From NCBI GenBank assembly GCA_934096275.1, contig CAKOLK010000005.1, positions 1 through 64,000 on the forward strand: a stretch of DNA of 64,000 nt, given 5' to 3'. Made by a program: the position numbers and the translations under genes. The notes under the pieces are model-generated. The model did not search any database, was not told where the DNA came from, and was given only the letters and a program-made list of their open reading frames with translations. Shown here piece after piece: positions 1 to 8,376 of the stretch. Every line of letters begins with the position of its first letter. The stretch's first letter is position 1. Source of the DNA: an uncultured Bacilli bacterium (GTDB taxonomy: Bacteria > Bacillota_I > Bacilli_A > RF39 > UBA660).

Positions 1-53
1 CTTTCGGAAATGTATTTTATCATATTTTTGTAGTCCCTCTTTTTTATTAATGT

Positions 54-845
54 CTACTTTAAGGGGTGCATTTCACTTTTTAATATTCTTTTTAATTTAT
101 AATCCATATCATTAACTACATCAGATGCTTGATGTAAGTTTTCAAAACGAGGAACTTTTCCTAAAGAATCTTCAAGTCCCGCAAGACGATTGGTTCTGAT
201 GAACATCATTCTAAGATTAGAAATCATTCTATCAACATATGTTTTATCAATATAATCAATACTCATTTCCATATGTTCGAAATCTATTATTTTAACATCA
301 CCATTATCTAAAATCATAAAGTTTTTATTATGAATATCTAAGTACAAAATACCGTTATCATATAATTCTTGTAAGTTGGTAATTATCTTTGAATAAGCTT
401 CAGTTGGTAATATTAATCCTTCATCAACACCATTACTATAATACTCATTCATATCAAGAGCATCAGGATAAAAGATTATTTCTTGTCCAATTACTCTTCC
501 ATCAAGAGTTACTACTCCAGTTGGAAAATCAGTATTCTTAACATTAGGTTGTTTTTTTTGTAATCTAGATACTAATCTATCTTCAATAATACCTTCTTCT
601 TCAGGATCCCTAAATCTTTTAAATATTCTAAGAGCTTTATTAGGATCATAATCGGTTTGATATATAAATACTCCTTCCTGAGAACTATCATATGATTCAA
701 ATAACGTTGCCATACTTCTTATAGTCTCATCTTTAAGCACTCCAAAATCATAATTCTTTTCTAATTTAAAAGCAATATTTCTAATATTATCAAACTTTTC
801 ACCATATCTATTCATAAAACCAAAATATACTTTAAAATCATTCAT
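54..845 (-). CDS. Kinase-fold (APH/eukaryotic-like) protein, paralog A
   Basis: A 263-residue protein of unknown substrate with the marks of the protein-kinase/aminoglycoside-phosphotransferase fold. A catalytic-loop motif LDIHNKN lies at about 169-175, matching the DxHxxN pattern, and a metal-binding DFE lies at about 188-190. No glycine-rich loop is obvious in the amino-terminal half. The start is supported by AAGGGGG just upstream and by a consensus promoter. A clear paralog sits at the other end of the window (62601-63212), sharing NTDFP, a VIGQ/CVGQ segment and the same catalytic loop. The paralog is in operon with a sigma factor. I infer a regulatory or small-molecule kinase; the substrate cannot be named. 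Confidence 0.6.
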   Translation of the reverse strand: MNDFKVYFGFMNRYGEKFDNIRNIAFKLEKNYDFGVLKDETIRSMATLFESYDSSQEGVFIYQTDYDPNKALRIFKRFRDPEEEGIIEDRLVSRLQKKQPNVKNTDFPTGVVTLDGRVIGQEIIFYPDALDMNEYYSNGVDEGLILPTEAYSKIITNLQELYDNGILYLDIHNKNFMILDNGDVKIIDFEHMEMSIDYIDKTYVDRMISNLRMMFIRTNRLAGLEDSLGKVPRFENLHQASDVVNDMDYKLKRILKSEMHPLK

Positions 846-870
846 ACTACTTCCCCCTTAAATTGATAAA

Positions 871-899
871 ATTATATCATAAAACGAACAAAATGTCAA
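871..899 (-). promoter_or_regulatory. Consensus sigma-A promoter of the kinase-fold gene
   Basis: Read on the minus strand this is TTGACA, a 17-bp spacer, then TATAAT. It lies about 25 bp upstream of the start codon at 845. Both hexamers match consensus exactly. Confidence 0.85.
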
Positions 900-903
900 T
901 CAC

Positions 904-996
904 TTACCTGTTATTAATACTCTTAGCATAGATAATTAAAAATATTCCAAAAAATAATATCAATATAAAAATAACTATATTTAAAATAAACATCAT
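904..996 (-). CDS. Small single-span membrane peptide
   Basis: A 30-codon frame (MMFILNIVIF...KSINNR) that is almost entirely one hydrophobic helix followed by a short basic tail. A Shine-Dalgarno-like GAGGTAGT precedes the double-Met start. It fills the gap between the kinase-fold gene and the DUF421 gene on the same strand. No family is recognised. The good ribosome site and clean single-helix composition argue that it is real, but such short AT-rich hydrophobic frames can also arise by chance. Confidence 0.45.
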   Translation of the reverse strand: MMFILNIVIFILILFFGIFLIIYAKSINNR

Positions 997-1061
997 ACTA
1001 CCTCAATTCTATCTATTTTAGACTTTATAATAATATCACATTTTAAAAAGTTATACAATAG

Positions 1062-1703
1062 TTAATTATGTAAATCGCTATTTTTAATTATGTAAATATT
1101 ACCATTCTTATAAAAACCATAAAATATATTATTAAGATCTTCTTTTATATTATTCTTTAACCAAATTACATCTTTATCCAATAAATCTAATACTTCATAA
1201 TTAATTGAACCCTCGACAATAATAGGAAGAGGAAATGTTTTATCTTTCTTTTCTTCATCTTTAGTAAAAGTAGTTAAATTACCATTAACCTCAAGTATTG
1301 CATACTCTACATCTTTAATATCACTAATATTGTTTTGACGAAGTTGAGTAAGCAAATCATCTAGGTTATATCTTTGTTTTACCATCTCTTTTATCATAAT
1401 TTTACCATTATTTATTATAACTGATGGTTTCCCATCAAACATAGTCCTAATACTTCTTTTTTTAAATGATAAAATTGCCATTATTATCTGGCAAATAACA
1501 AGAAGTGTAATGGGAATAACTGATAGTAATATTGAATCATCAGTATTATCTATACTAATTGCTACTATTTCTGCGATTAAAACAGACACTATTAAATCTA
1601 TTACTCCAAGTTCTCCGACTTCTCTTTTGCCCATTATACGATATACAAAGACAACAAAAAAATAAAAGAATAAAGTTCTAAAAATAACTATAATATATTC
1701 CAT
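1062..1703 (-). CDS. DUF421 membrane protein (YetF family)
   Basis: About 213 residues. Three amino-terminal membrane helices (about 1-80) are followed by a cytoplasmic alpha/beta domain with the family's signature stretch (MGKRE, then GKPSVIINNGK, then LRQNNISDI). In Bacillus this family (YetF/YdfS/YrbG) is found in the cell membrane, with several members linked to spores. Its biochemical role is unsettled. The start at 1703 is preferred over one 17 codons upstream because GGTGATTTC sits directly before it. It is convergent with the small membrane gene starting at 1776. Confidence 0.8.
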   Translation of the reverse strand: MEYIIVIFRTLFFYFFVVFVYRIMGKREVGELGVIDLIVSVLIAEIVAISIDNTDDSILLSVIPITLLVICQIIMAILSFKKRSIRTMFDGKPSVIINNGKIMIKEMVKQRYNLDDLLTQLRQNNISDIKDVEYAILEVNGNLTTFTKDEEKKDKTFPLPIIVEGSINYEVLDLLDKDVIWLKNNIKEDLNNIFYGFYKNGNIYIIKNSDLHN

Positions 1704-1775
1704 GAAATCACCATTATTAGTATAAAAAAAGTAATAAAAATTATACAAGTTCATATATATTACTAGGTGATACTT

Positions 1776-2147
1776 ATGGATAATATTAAAAACTATCTAA
1801 TAGCAATTGGATACTTTCTTTTAGTAGTAGCAGTCTTTGCAATAATTCTTACTATATTTAATTATTATGATATAGTGACTAATAAACTATTCAAAGTAAT
1901 AAAAGTCTTAATACCCTCGCTTGCTCTTTTTATTGGTGGATATAAAGTAGGAAATAATGCTAATAAAAAAGGATATATCGAAGGAATAAAACTAAGCTTA
2001 ATAGTAATAGTACTCTTATTTATGTTTTCATATTTAGGTTTTAATGCAAGTTTTAATATAAGTTTAATCCTTTATTATATAATTTTAATCATATCATCAA
2101 TGCTTGGTGCAATGATTGGTATAAATAAAAAAATTACTAGTGATTAG
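1776..2147 (+). CDS. TIGR04086-type four-helix membrane protein
   Basis: A 123-residue integral membrane protein with four predicted helices and the family hallmark of a glycine-rich GGYKVG segment after helix 2 and GAMIGINKK at the end. This matches the TIGR04086/YrzE-like family of Firmicutes, whose function is unknown. The ATG at 1776 follows AGGTGAT with good spacing and is preferred to a GTG three codons upstream. The last 11 bases overlap the 3' end of the convergent thymidylate kinase gene. Confidence 0.65.
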   Translation: MDNIKNYLIAIGYFLLVVAVFAIILTIFNYYDIVTNKLFKVIKVLIPSLALFIGGYKVGNNANKKGYIEGIKLSLIVIVLLFMFSYLGFNASFNISLILYYIILIISSMLGAMIGINKKITSD

Positions 2148-2802
2148 TAACTTTTTTTAATATTTCTTCATGAATATCTTCGATTGATCTAATTTCATTA
2201 TTTAAAACACAATCTATATTAATAAAATTATATTTATTAGATAACTCAAGATATGAAAGCTCCGCTAAATGAAGATGTTCATCGTCTTTTTCATGATCAT
2301 CTAAACTAACTCTATTCTTCTTTAATATCTTAGCATATGAAGTTGGCATATGTAAGAATAAAGTCATATCTGGTCTAATTAGTCCCATCATTTCATATTC
2401 TAATTTTTCTAGCCAATCATACATTTCGTATCTTTTATCTTTATCTTTAATCTTTCCTCCTTGATGTGCCATATTACTAGATACATATCTATCCATTATT
2501 ACAATATAATCTTTATCTAAATATTCTTTTATTACATTAAGATTATAATATCTATCTGCTGCAAAGTAAAGACTAGCTACTTTAGCATCAACGTGGGACG
2601 CTCCTTCAGGAAAATATGATTTACATATTTCTTCTTTTCCTAAATATGGACCTCCGACTATTTTACCAGTTGGACTATTATAATTAGGAAATGTTAAATA
2701 AACAGCTTTCTTTCCTAATTTATTTAAACTATCTACTAAAAGTCTACTTTGTGTTTCTTTACCACTGCAGTCTGTTCCTTCGATTACTATAAACTTACTC
2801 AT
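2137..2802 (-). CDS. tmk: Thymidylate kinase (dTMP kinase)
   Basis: Phosphorylates dTMP to dTDP. The 221-residue protein starts with a P-loop GTDCSGKET (residues 9-17), then a DRY motif near 104 and a basic LID-like segment (KKNRVSLDDHEKDDE). The P-loop and the stretch HVDAKVASLYFAADRY fit the thymidylate kinase family, although the protein is more diverged than Bacillus Tmk and could also phosphorylate other deoxynucleotides. It is the last gene of a three-gene operon: its ATG overlaps the folA stop as ATGA, and folA overlaps thyA by one base. The operon thus encodes dUMP methylation, dihydrofolate recycling and dTMP phosphorylation in order. Confidence 0.85.
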   Translation of the reverse strand: MSKFIVIEGTDCSGKETQSRLLVDSLNKLGKKAVYLTFPNYNSPTGKIVGGPYLGKEEICKSYFPEGASHVDAKVASLYFAADRYYNLNVIKEYLDKDYIVIMDRYVSSNMAHQGGKIKDKDKRYEMYDWLEKLEYEMMGLIRPDMTLFLHMPTSYAKILKKNRVSLDDHEKDDEHLHLAELSYLELSNKYNFINIDCVLNNEIRSIEDIHEEILKKVTNH

Positions 2803-3272
2803 TTTAACCTCCTGTAAAGTACATGTTTATAATTAATATCATTATCTTTTAAAGTGCTTAACACTTCTTTTTTATATTTTGACTTATCAAATATTGGAAA
2901 GAAAGTATCAGCTTTAAAAGTTTTATCTATTTCTGTTAAATATATATTATCTGCATCATTTATAAACTCATTATAAATTGATTCTCCTCCGATAATAAAG
3001 ACTTCTTCTAAAGTATTTTTATAATCCTTAATAAAATCTTCTTTGTTTTTATAAGTTATAACATTTTCTATATTAGTATGTGTAAGGACAATATTTACTC
3101 TATTAGGTAATACCTTTCCAATAGAAAGATAAGTATTTTTGCCCATTAATACTGTATGATAAATAGTAACATTCTTAAAAAATATTAAATCTTCCTTAAT
3201 AGGACAAACTAATTCATTTTTATAACCAATCTCATAGTTTTTTCCTACTGAAGCAATTAAATTAATATTCAT
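2799..3272 (-). CDS. folA: Dihydrofolate reductase
   Basis: Reduces the dihydrofolate released by thymidylate synthase, using NADPH. At 157 residues it has normal family length. Visible family features are the opening NINLIASVGKNYEIGYKNEL, with the substrate-pocket region, a VLMGKNTYLSIGK motif at about 41-53 (the usual MGRKTWESIG), and EVFIIGGESIY at about 90-100 (the nicotinamide-binding GG). It sits between thyA and tmk with single-base and 4-base overlaps, so the three genes are almost certainly co-translated. Confidence 0.92.
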   Translation of the reverse strand: MNINLIASVGKNYEIGYKNELVCPIKEDLIFFKNVTIYHTVLMGKNTYLSIGKVLPNRVNIVLTHTNIENVITYKNKEDFIKDYKNTLEEVFIIGGESIYNEFINDADNIYLTEIDKTFKADTFFPIFDKSKYKKEVLSTLKDNDINYKHVLYRRLK

Positions 3273-4426
3273 TATTGAGTAATTGGAAACTTAATCTTTC
3301 CCATATGCTTATAATTTTTAATTTTAATATCTTTTAAGTCTTTAGAATTATCAAACAAGAAGAAATCATCTATATCATGATTTAATACTAATTCCGGTTT
3401 AGTAGGATTAAATATCATATCAATAATTTTAATATTACTATCTAGTTCATTATATTCATCACTATCTTTATCAAATAGTTTTTGTTGTTCTAATAAGGAT
3501 TGTTTTAATGTTTCTAAGTAATTATCATCCAGTTTGCTTAAGCTATTATACTTTTCTAATCTTTCTAATTGTTTTTTTATTCCATTTAATTGGTTAATAT
3601 AAACATGAGCATCTTTTATTGAATATGTTATTGTACCAGGTTCTTTATCAGTTACTTGAGCAATCATTTTTAATAGTGTTGCATATTGAGTAACATTAAA
3701 TGGAAGACCCAAAGGAACATCACAACTTCTTTGATGCACCATTAAATTAATTTTATTTTTAGTAACATCCCACTCTGTAGACCAAACACAAGATGGTAAT
3801 ACTGCAGTTCTTAAAAACTCATCTTGCCAAAGAGATTTTACCATTCTCCTATCATTTGGGTTATTCTTAATAGTATCAATCAAGTTTTTAGTATGTTGAT
3901 ATCTATTTACAATATATCCATAAGCAGTCCCAATTGTATTAGCATACTCTAAACCATAGTACTTTGCTTCTTTTATGTTTTTATCTTTAATCATGCTTTT
4001 AGTAGTCATAACATTGCCATTTTCATCTAGTTTAGGACTAAGTTTAGCATTTAAATTATCAAGTGGTGCACTAAGAGGATCTAAGACTACTACTTCTTTA
4101 TCAGGATCATATTTTTCTGTTGATGGTTCATATATTCTATAAATACCATCTTGATCAACCATCCATTCATCCCAAATATGTACATTTCTATCATGTAAAT
4201 CTAATACATTATTTGAACCCATTTGCCATATCCAAAGCATTTCTATAATAGCTTGTCTATAAAACATTTGCTTTGTAGTAAGAATAGGAAACTCTTTATT
4301 CAGATTAAACTCAAATGTATGCGAAGGAACTTTAATAGTATTAACACCAGTTCTATTTTCTACCTCAACACCTTCCCTTAATATTTTTCTTAATAATTCA
4401 TCATATAAATAATCAAATTCTGTCAT
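3272..4426 (-). CDS. thyA: Thymidylate synthase, Bacillus ThyA type with insertions
   Basis: Converts dUMP to dTMP with methylenetetrahydrofolate. At 384 residues it is about 100 longer than usual. Recognisable parts are the amino-terminal FPILTTKQMFYR, RRMVKSLWQ (phosphate-binding region), the catalytic LPSCVWSTEW with its cysteine, QRSCDVPLGLPFNVTQYA, and the terminal NYKHMGKIKFP. The position after the cysteine is Val rather than the common His. As I recall, Bacillus subtilis ThyA also has Val there (TPCV), so this is a type difference and not a loss. Extra sequence lies around residues 105-150 and in a charged stretch around 290-335. First gene of the thyA-folA-tmk operon. Confidence 0.9.
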   Translation of the reverse strand: MTEFDYLYDELLRKILREGVEVENRTGVNTIKVPSHTFEFNLNKEFPILTTKQMFYRQAIIEMLWIWQMGSNNVLDLHDRNVHIWDEWMVDQDGIYRIYEPSTEKYDPDKEVVVLDPLSAPLDNLNAKLSPKLDENGNVMTTKSMIKDKNIKEAKYYGLEYANTIGTAYGYIVNRYQHTKNLIDTIKNNPNDRRMVKSLWQDEFLRTAVLPSCVWSTEWDVTKNKINLMVHQRSCDVPLGLPFNVTQYATLLKMIAQVTDKEPGTITYSIKDAHVYINQLNGIKKQLERLEKYNSLSKLDDNYLETLKQSLLEQQKLFDKDSDEYNELDSNIKIIDMIFNPTKPELVLNHDIDDFFLFDNSKDLKDIKIKNYKHMGKIKFPITQ

Positions 4427-4519
4427 TTTATTAACCTCCCTACAATAAATTATACAATAAAAAAGTATTTATTTAAATACCCTTTTGCGTTAATAAATAT
4501 ATATTACTATATATAAAAA

Positions 4520-4547
4520 GAAAACTCTATCAAGAATAAGAGCTTTC
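4520..4547 (-). terminator. Intrinsic terminator downstream of hemW
   Basis: On the minus strand a nine-pair stem GAAAGCTCT/AGAGTTTTC (one G-U pair) with a ten-base loop is followed by CTTTTTATAT. It lies about 175 bp after the hemW stop codon and beyond the 50-bp tandem repeat, so the repeat is probably transcribed as the hemW 3' region. Confidence 0.7.
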
Positions 4548-4654
4548 CGACATTTACAGCCGAGATCATTTATTGCTCGCACCACTCGGAAGCGATTAAC
4601 ATTTCACGATTAGGATCATTTATTGCTCGCACCACCTAGAAGCGATTGACATTT
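4548..4654. repeat. 50-bp tandem direct repeat, two units plus a partial
   Basis: Two near-identical 41-base blocks, 4564-4604 and 4614-4654, both begin GATCATTTATTGCTCGCACC and end in CATTT. They differ at four or five positions (ACTCGG versus ACCTAG, and TAACA versus TGACA). A partial GACATTT at 4548-4554 extends the 50-bp period. The repeat is GC-richer than its surroundings and lies between hemW and thyA, upstream of a terminator on the minus strand. Each unit holds TGCTCGCACC and AGCGATT, which could fold. No coding sense is seen and it is not a CRISPR. Confidence 0.7.
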
Positions 4655-4722
4655 ATGTATTATACTATTAAGTACAAAAATAATATATCATATTTCATAT
4701 AATAAATCAATATTTCATAGAC

Positions 4723-5784
4723 CTATACAAAGTCCACCAAAATACTATTTTCTATAAACAATTTATCTTCATCAATATAATAATAACCATCTTTATATGA
4801 TAGATTATCTATATTAAATACATCACTAATCTTAGTATTGTATCTCTTATAAAAATCAAGTTCTGATACTCCTTTAATCTTTCTTAAACCAAGTATCATA
4901 AAATAAGACATATCAAGTTTTTTATTAATAATTTCTTTATTATATAAGTAATCATTATCTAAATATTTATTAATACTTCTTGTATTAGTATATCTAACAT
5001 TATCTATATAACCACTTGCACCAAGACCAAAGCCATAATATTTATCATTATTCCAATAAGTTAAATTATGAATAGAACTATATCCTTCTTTTGAAAAATT
5101 ACTTATTTCATAATGAATATAACCATTATTCTTTAAAGTCTTAGTAATTAATTCATACATTTTTCTAGTTATATCATCATCAAGCTCAATGTAATTATTA
5201 ACCTTTAATATAGTATTATCTTCAAGAATAAGAGAATATATTGAAATATGGGGTATATCAAGTTTTAAATACTTATCTAAGTCATTTTTTAAATCATTTA
5301 TAGAGCAACCATTTATACCATACATTAAATCTATATTTATATTAGTAAAATATTTCTTACATAGAATAATTTTATCAAAGCAATCATTACAATAGTTTCT
5401 TCCTAATATATCTAATATTCTTTTATTAAAAGATTGTACTCCGATTGATAATCTGTTTACTTTATTATTTTTTAAAAATATTAAAAGTTCTTCATTTATG
5501 TCCTCAATATTACACTCAAAAGTAAACTCATAAGAATCATTAAAATTAAACACACTAAGTATATCAAATAAGTCCTCTAAATGCTTTTTATTTAAAGAAG
5601 AAGGAGTTCCTCCCCCGATATAAAGTGATTTTAAAGATTCATTTTTATAATTATTATTTATTTCATTTTCTAAAGATATAAGGTATTTAAAGATTATTTC
5701 ATCATTATAATACATCTTAGAAAAATCACAATACTTACATATATTCTTACAAAAAGGAATATGAATATATACACTATCTACCAT
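4723..5784 (-). CDS. hemW: Radical SAM heme chaperone HemW
   Basis: A 353-residue member of the HemN/HemW radical-SAM family that binds heme and a [4Fe-4S] cluster. Directly visible are the cluster motif CKNICKYC (Cys 12, 16, 19) after YIHIPF, the SAM-binding GGGTPS near 57-62, and the carboxy-terminal HemW-type domain. The spacing is CxxxCxxC without the fourth Cys typical of true coproporphyrinogen dehydrogenase HemN, which favours HemW. It follows lepA as in most Firmicutes, but hrcA is not next to it. Instead its start overlaps the upstream SpoIIID-like gene by 11 bases, indicating one operon lepA/SpoIIID-like/hemW. Confidence 0.88.
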   Translation of the reverse strand: MVDSVYIHIPFCKNICKYCDFSKMYYNDEIIFKYLISLENEINNNYKNESLKSLYIGGGTPSSLNKKHLEDLFDILSVFNFNDSYEFTFECNIEDINEELLIFLKNNKVNRLSIGVQSFNKRILDILGRNYCNDCFDKIILCKKYFTNINIDLMYGINGCSINDLKNDLDKYLKLDIPHISIYSLILEDNTILKVNNYIELDDDITRKMYELITKTLKNNGYIHYEISNFSKEGYSSIHNLTYWNNDKYYGFGLGASGYIDNVRYTNTRSINKYLDNDYLYNKEIINKKLDMSYFMILGLRKIKGVSELDFYKRYNTKISDVFNIDNLSYKDGYYYIDEDKLFIENSILVDFV

Positions 5785-6220
5785 TTCTTAAATTATTCCT
5801 TTTTCTTTTATTAAGTACTATAATAACTTCATTAGATAGTTTCATATCTATTTTAGAAAGTCTATCAGATAAATCTCTATAAACAGTCCAATAAGAAATC
5901 TTACTAAGAGAAGATATCTCTTCAATGGTATAACCAGATAAAGCATACTTTAAGTTATTCATTACTCTGTTTCTTATTGACTCATCTTCAACAGATTCTT
6001 CTTTATTATTTGATAGTATTTCAAGTACTAAACTCTTTCTTTCGGGGTATTTATTCATATATCTTTTTAAATAATCATATACAGTAGCATTACTAATGGG
6101 AAAGAAATTATCGCAAAAAAACTTAGTAGTTTTTCTAACACTAGTTTTTTCTTGTATAAAGAAATCTCCGATTAAATCAATCCTTCTATCTCTTTCAATA
6201 TCATCTATTTTTGATGCCAT
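5774..6220 (-). CDS. Double-domain SpoIIID-like HTH regulator
   Basis: A 148-residue protein whose two halves both resemble the sporulation regulator SpoIIID. The amino half (about 10-60) has RRIDLIGDFFIQEKTSVRKT followed by SNATVYDYLKRYMNKYPE. The carboxy half (about 90-148) has YTIEEISSLSKISYWTVYRDL then LSNEVIIVLNKRKRNNLRNG, close to SpoIIID's AKEFGVSKSTVHKDLTERL and DLANEV...HLRGG. B. subtilis SpoIIID is a single unit of about 93 residues acting in the mother cell, so this looks like an internal duplication. Its position between lepA and hemW with overlap suggests co-expression with them. DNA binding is inferred from the HTH pattern. Confidence 0.65.
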   Translation of the reverse strand: MASKIDDIERDRRIDLIGDFFIQEKTSVRKTTKFFCDNFFPISNATVYDYLKRYMNKYPERKSLVLEILSNNKEESVEDESIRNRVMNNLKYALSGYTIEEISSLSKISYWTVYRDLSDRLSKIDMKLSNEVIIVLNKRKRNNLRNGR

Positions 6221-6232
6221 AATATACCTCCA

Positions 6233-8029
6233 TTAATTATCGTCAACTTTTAAAATGCTTAAGAACGCATCACTAGGAAGTTCTACACTACCTATCATTT
6301 TCATCTTCTTTTTACCTTCTTTTTGTTTTTCTAGTAATTTTCTCTTACGAGATACATCTCCACCATAACATTTAGCAAGAACATCTTTTCTCATTGCTTT
6401 TACTGTTTCTCTAGCAATAACTTTTGATCCAATCGCAGCTTGTATTGGAACCTCAAACATTTGACGTGGTATTATTTTCTTTAGATTTTCTGTTATTAAT
6501 TTACCACGACTATAAGCAAAATCTTTATGTACTATAACACTTAATGCATCAACTACTTCACCATTTAATAATATATCCATTTTAACAAGATCACTAAATC
6601 TATTTTCTATTACTTCATAATCAAATGAAGCATATCCTTTAGTAGCACTCTTTAACTTATTGAAAAAATCATATACTATCTCAGAAAGGGGTAATTCATA
6701 ATGAATGTTTACTCTTGTCTTATCAATGTATTCAAGTCCAATATATGTACCACGTTTATTTTGACACAGTTCCATTACTGCTCCAATATAGTTGCTAGGA
6801 ACAAATATACTAGCTTTAATATATGGTTCTTTTATTCCTTTAATACTACCACGATCTGGTAATTTATTCGGAGAATCTACATAAATTATTTCACCACTGT
6901 TAAGTACTACTTCATATATAACAGATGGAGAAGTAGCAATTAAATCTATTTTAAACTCACGTTCTATTCTTTCTTTTGTTATATCCATATGAAGAAGTCC
7001 TAAGAAACCACATCTAAAACCAAATCCAAGTGCTTTAGAAACTTCTGGTTGATATTCAAGTGATGCATCATTTAGCTTTAATTTAAGTAATGCTTCTTTT
7101 AAATCTTCATATTTTTTAGAATCTATTGGATAGATACCACAGTAAACAAATGGTTTTATTTCTTTATATCCAGGAAGTGGTTCAAGTACTGGGTTAGAAG
7201 CACTAGTAATAGTATCACCTACTTTTACATCGCTAATACTCTTAATACTAGCGGTAAGGTATCCTACTTCGCCACTCGATAAAGACTCCATTTCTTTTTC
7301 ATGTGGAGTATTTATATGTAAAGACAATACTTCATAAACAGCATTAGTCTTCATCATTTTAATTTTATCTCCAACTTTTATTGTACCATTTACAACGCGT
7401 AAAGAAATAACCACTCCACGATATGCATCATATATAGAATCAAATATTAAACAACTTAATTTATCATCTGTTTGTTTAGGACAAGGTACTTTTTCTACCA
7501 CTCTATCAAGTAGTTCTTTTATACCTATTCCCTCTTTAGCACTACATAAAATAATTTCATCTTCATTAAATCCTAAAGTATCATGTAATTCTTTTACAAC
7601 GCGATCAACTTCAGCATTAGGTAAATCTATTTTATTTAATATTGGTATTATTTCTAAGTCATTATCAAGAGCAAGGTATAAATTAGCAAGAGTTTGGGCC
7701 TCGATTCCTTGTGTTGCATCCACGACTAAAATAGCACCTTCGCATGCTGCTAAAGAACGGGATACTTCATAAGTAAAATCTACGTGTCCTGGAGTATCTA
7801 TTAAATTAAGTAAATAAGTCTCACCTTTATAATCATAATTTAATGTTACAGCATTAAGTTTTATAGTAATTCCACGTTCTCTTTCAAGTTCCATAGAATC
7901 TAATAATTGATCTTTTTTTTCTCTATCACTAATTGCATGGCATTCTTCAAGTATTCTGTCTGCAATCGTACTTTTACCATGATCTATATGTGCAATTATA
8001 GAAAAATTTCTTATATGTTTTAAATTCAT
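6233..8029 (-). CDS. lepA: Elongation factor 4 (LepA)
   Basis: Ribosome-associated GTPase of 598 residues, normal family length. G-domain motifs are clear: AHIDHGKS (about 13-20), the switch RERGITIK, DTPGHVD (about 77-83), NKIDLP (131-136) and CSAKEGIG. The LepA-specific carboxy-terminal part includes FGFRCGFLGLLHMDI and the final RKKLLEKQKEGKKKMK-like basic stretch. The gene starts the lepA/SpoIIID-like/hemW operon; a 12-base gap separates it from the regulator. Confidence 0.96.
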   Translation of the reverse strand: MNLKHIRNFSIIAHIDHGKSTIADRILEECHAISDREKKDQLLDSMELERERGITIKLNAVTLNYDYKGETYLLNLIDTPGHVDFTYEVSRSLAACEGAILVVDATQGIEAQTLANLYLALDNDLEIIPILNKIDLPNAEVDRVVKELHDTLGFNEDEIILCSAKEGIGIKELLDRVVEKVPCPKQTDDKLSCLIFDSIYDAYRGVVISLRVVNGTIKVGDKIKMMKTNAVYEVLSLHINTPHEKEMESLSSGEVGYLTASIKSISDVKVGDTITSASNPVLEPLPGYKEIKPFVYCGIYPIDSKKYEDLKEALLKLKLNDASLEYQPEVSKALGFGFRCGFLGLLHMDITKERIEREFKIDLIATSPSVIYEVVLNSGEIIYVDSPNKLPDRGSIKGIKEPYIKASIFVPSNYIGAVMELCQNKRGTYIGLEYIDKTRVNIHYELPLSEIVYDFFNKLKSATKGYASFDYEVIENRFSDLVKMDILLNGEVVDALSVIVHKDFAYSRGKLITENLKKIIPRQMFEVPIQAAIGSKVIARETVKAMRKDVLAKCYGGDVSRKRKLLEKQKEGKKKMKMIGSVELPSDAFLSILKVDDN

Positions 8030-8091
8030 CTTTCAATCACCACAAATATTTTAGCATATTTTAGTAAATGAAACAATATCCTTACAAAAAG

Positions 8092-8111
8092 AAAAAGACC
8101 TAAGTCTTTTT
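8092..8111 (-). terminator. Intrinsic terminator of the yneF-like gene
   Basis: A perfect eight-pair stem AAAAAGAC/GTCTTTTT with a four-base loop, followed on the minus strand by CTTTTTG. It begins within the last codon of the yneF-like gene. Confidence 0.75.
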
Positions 8112-8319
8112 ACATATATTTTTGCATATTCTTCATCATTTGATTAACTTGTTTTTGAGTCGGAGTTCTTCCCATTCCACTCATCATCATTTTAATCATA
8201 TCTTCATTAATCGGAGGATTCTTTTTCATATAATTTTTCATAACTGTTCTAGCTATAAAGAAACCTGCGATTGCTCCGATTAAAAGACCTATAACAACCA
8301 TTAATATATCATGCCACAT
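8110..8319 (-). CDS. yneF: YneF-type UPF0154 membrane protein
   Basis: A 69-residue protein with one amino-terminal membrane helix (MWHDILMVVIGLLIGAIAGF) and the UPF0154 signature KNPPINEDMIKMMMSGMGRT followed by PTQKQVNQMMKNMQ. The start codon used follows GGAGGG with six bases between. Upstream ATGs are too close to it or lack a site. The neighbour on the same strand resembles SirA, and in B. subtilis sirA (yneE) is also next to yneF, which supports both calls. The role of UPF0154 proteins is unknown. Confidence 0.85.
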   Translation of the reverse strand: MWHDILMVVIGLLIGAIAGFFIARTVMKNYMKKNPPINEDMIKMMMSGMGRTPTQKQVNQMMKNMQKYM

Positions 8320-8376
8320 AATCATCCCTCCATATATAATTGTATATGAAATTATATGATTTAACAAGAATAATTA

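Noticed and set aside
4548..4654. 50-bp repeat as a CRISPR remnant
   Set aside because: Only two units with a 9-base gap between the conserved blocks, and the unit itself varies.
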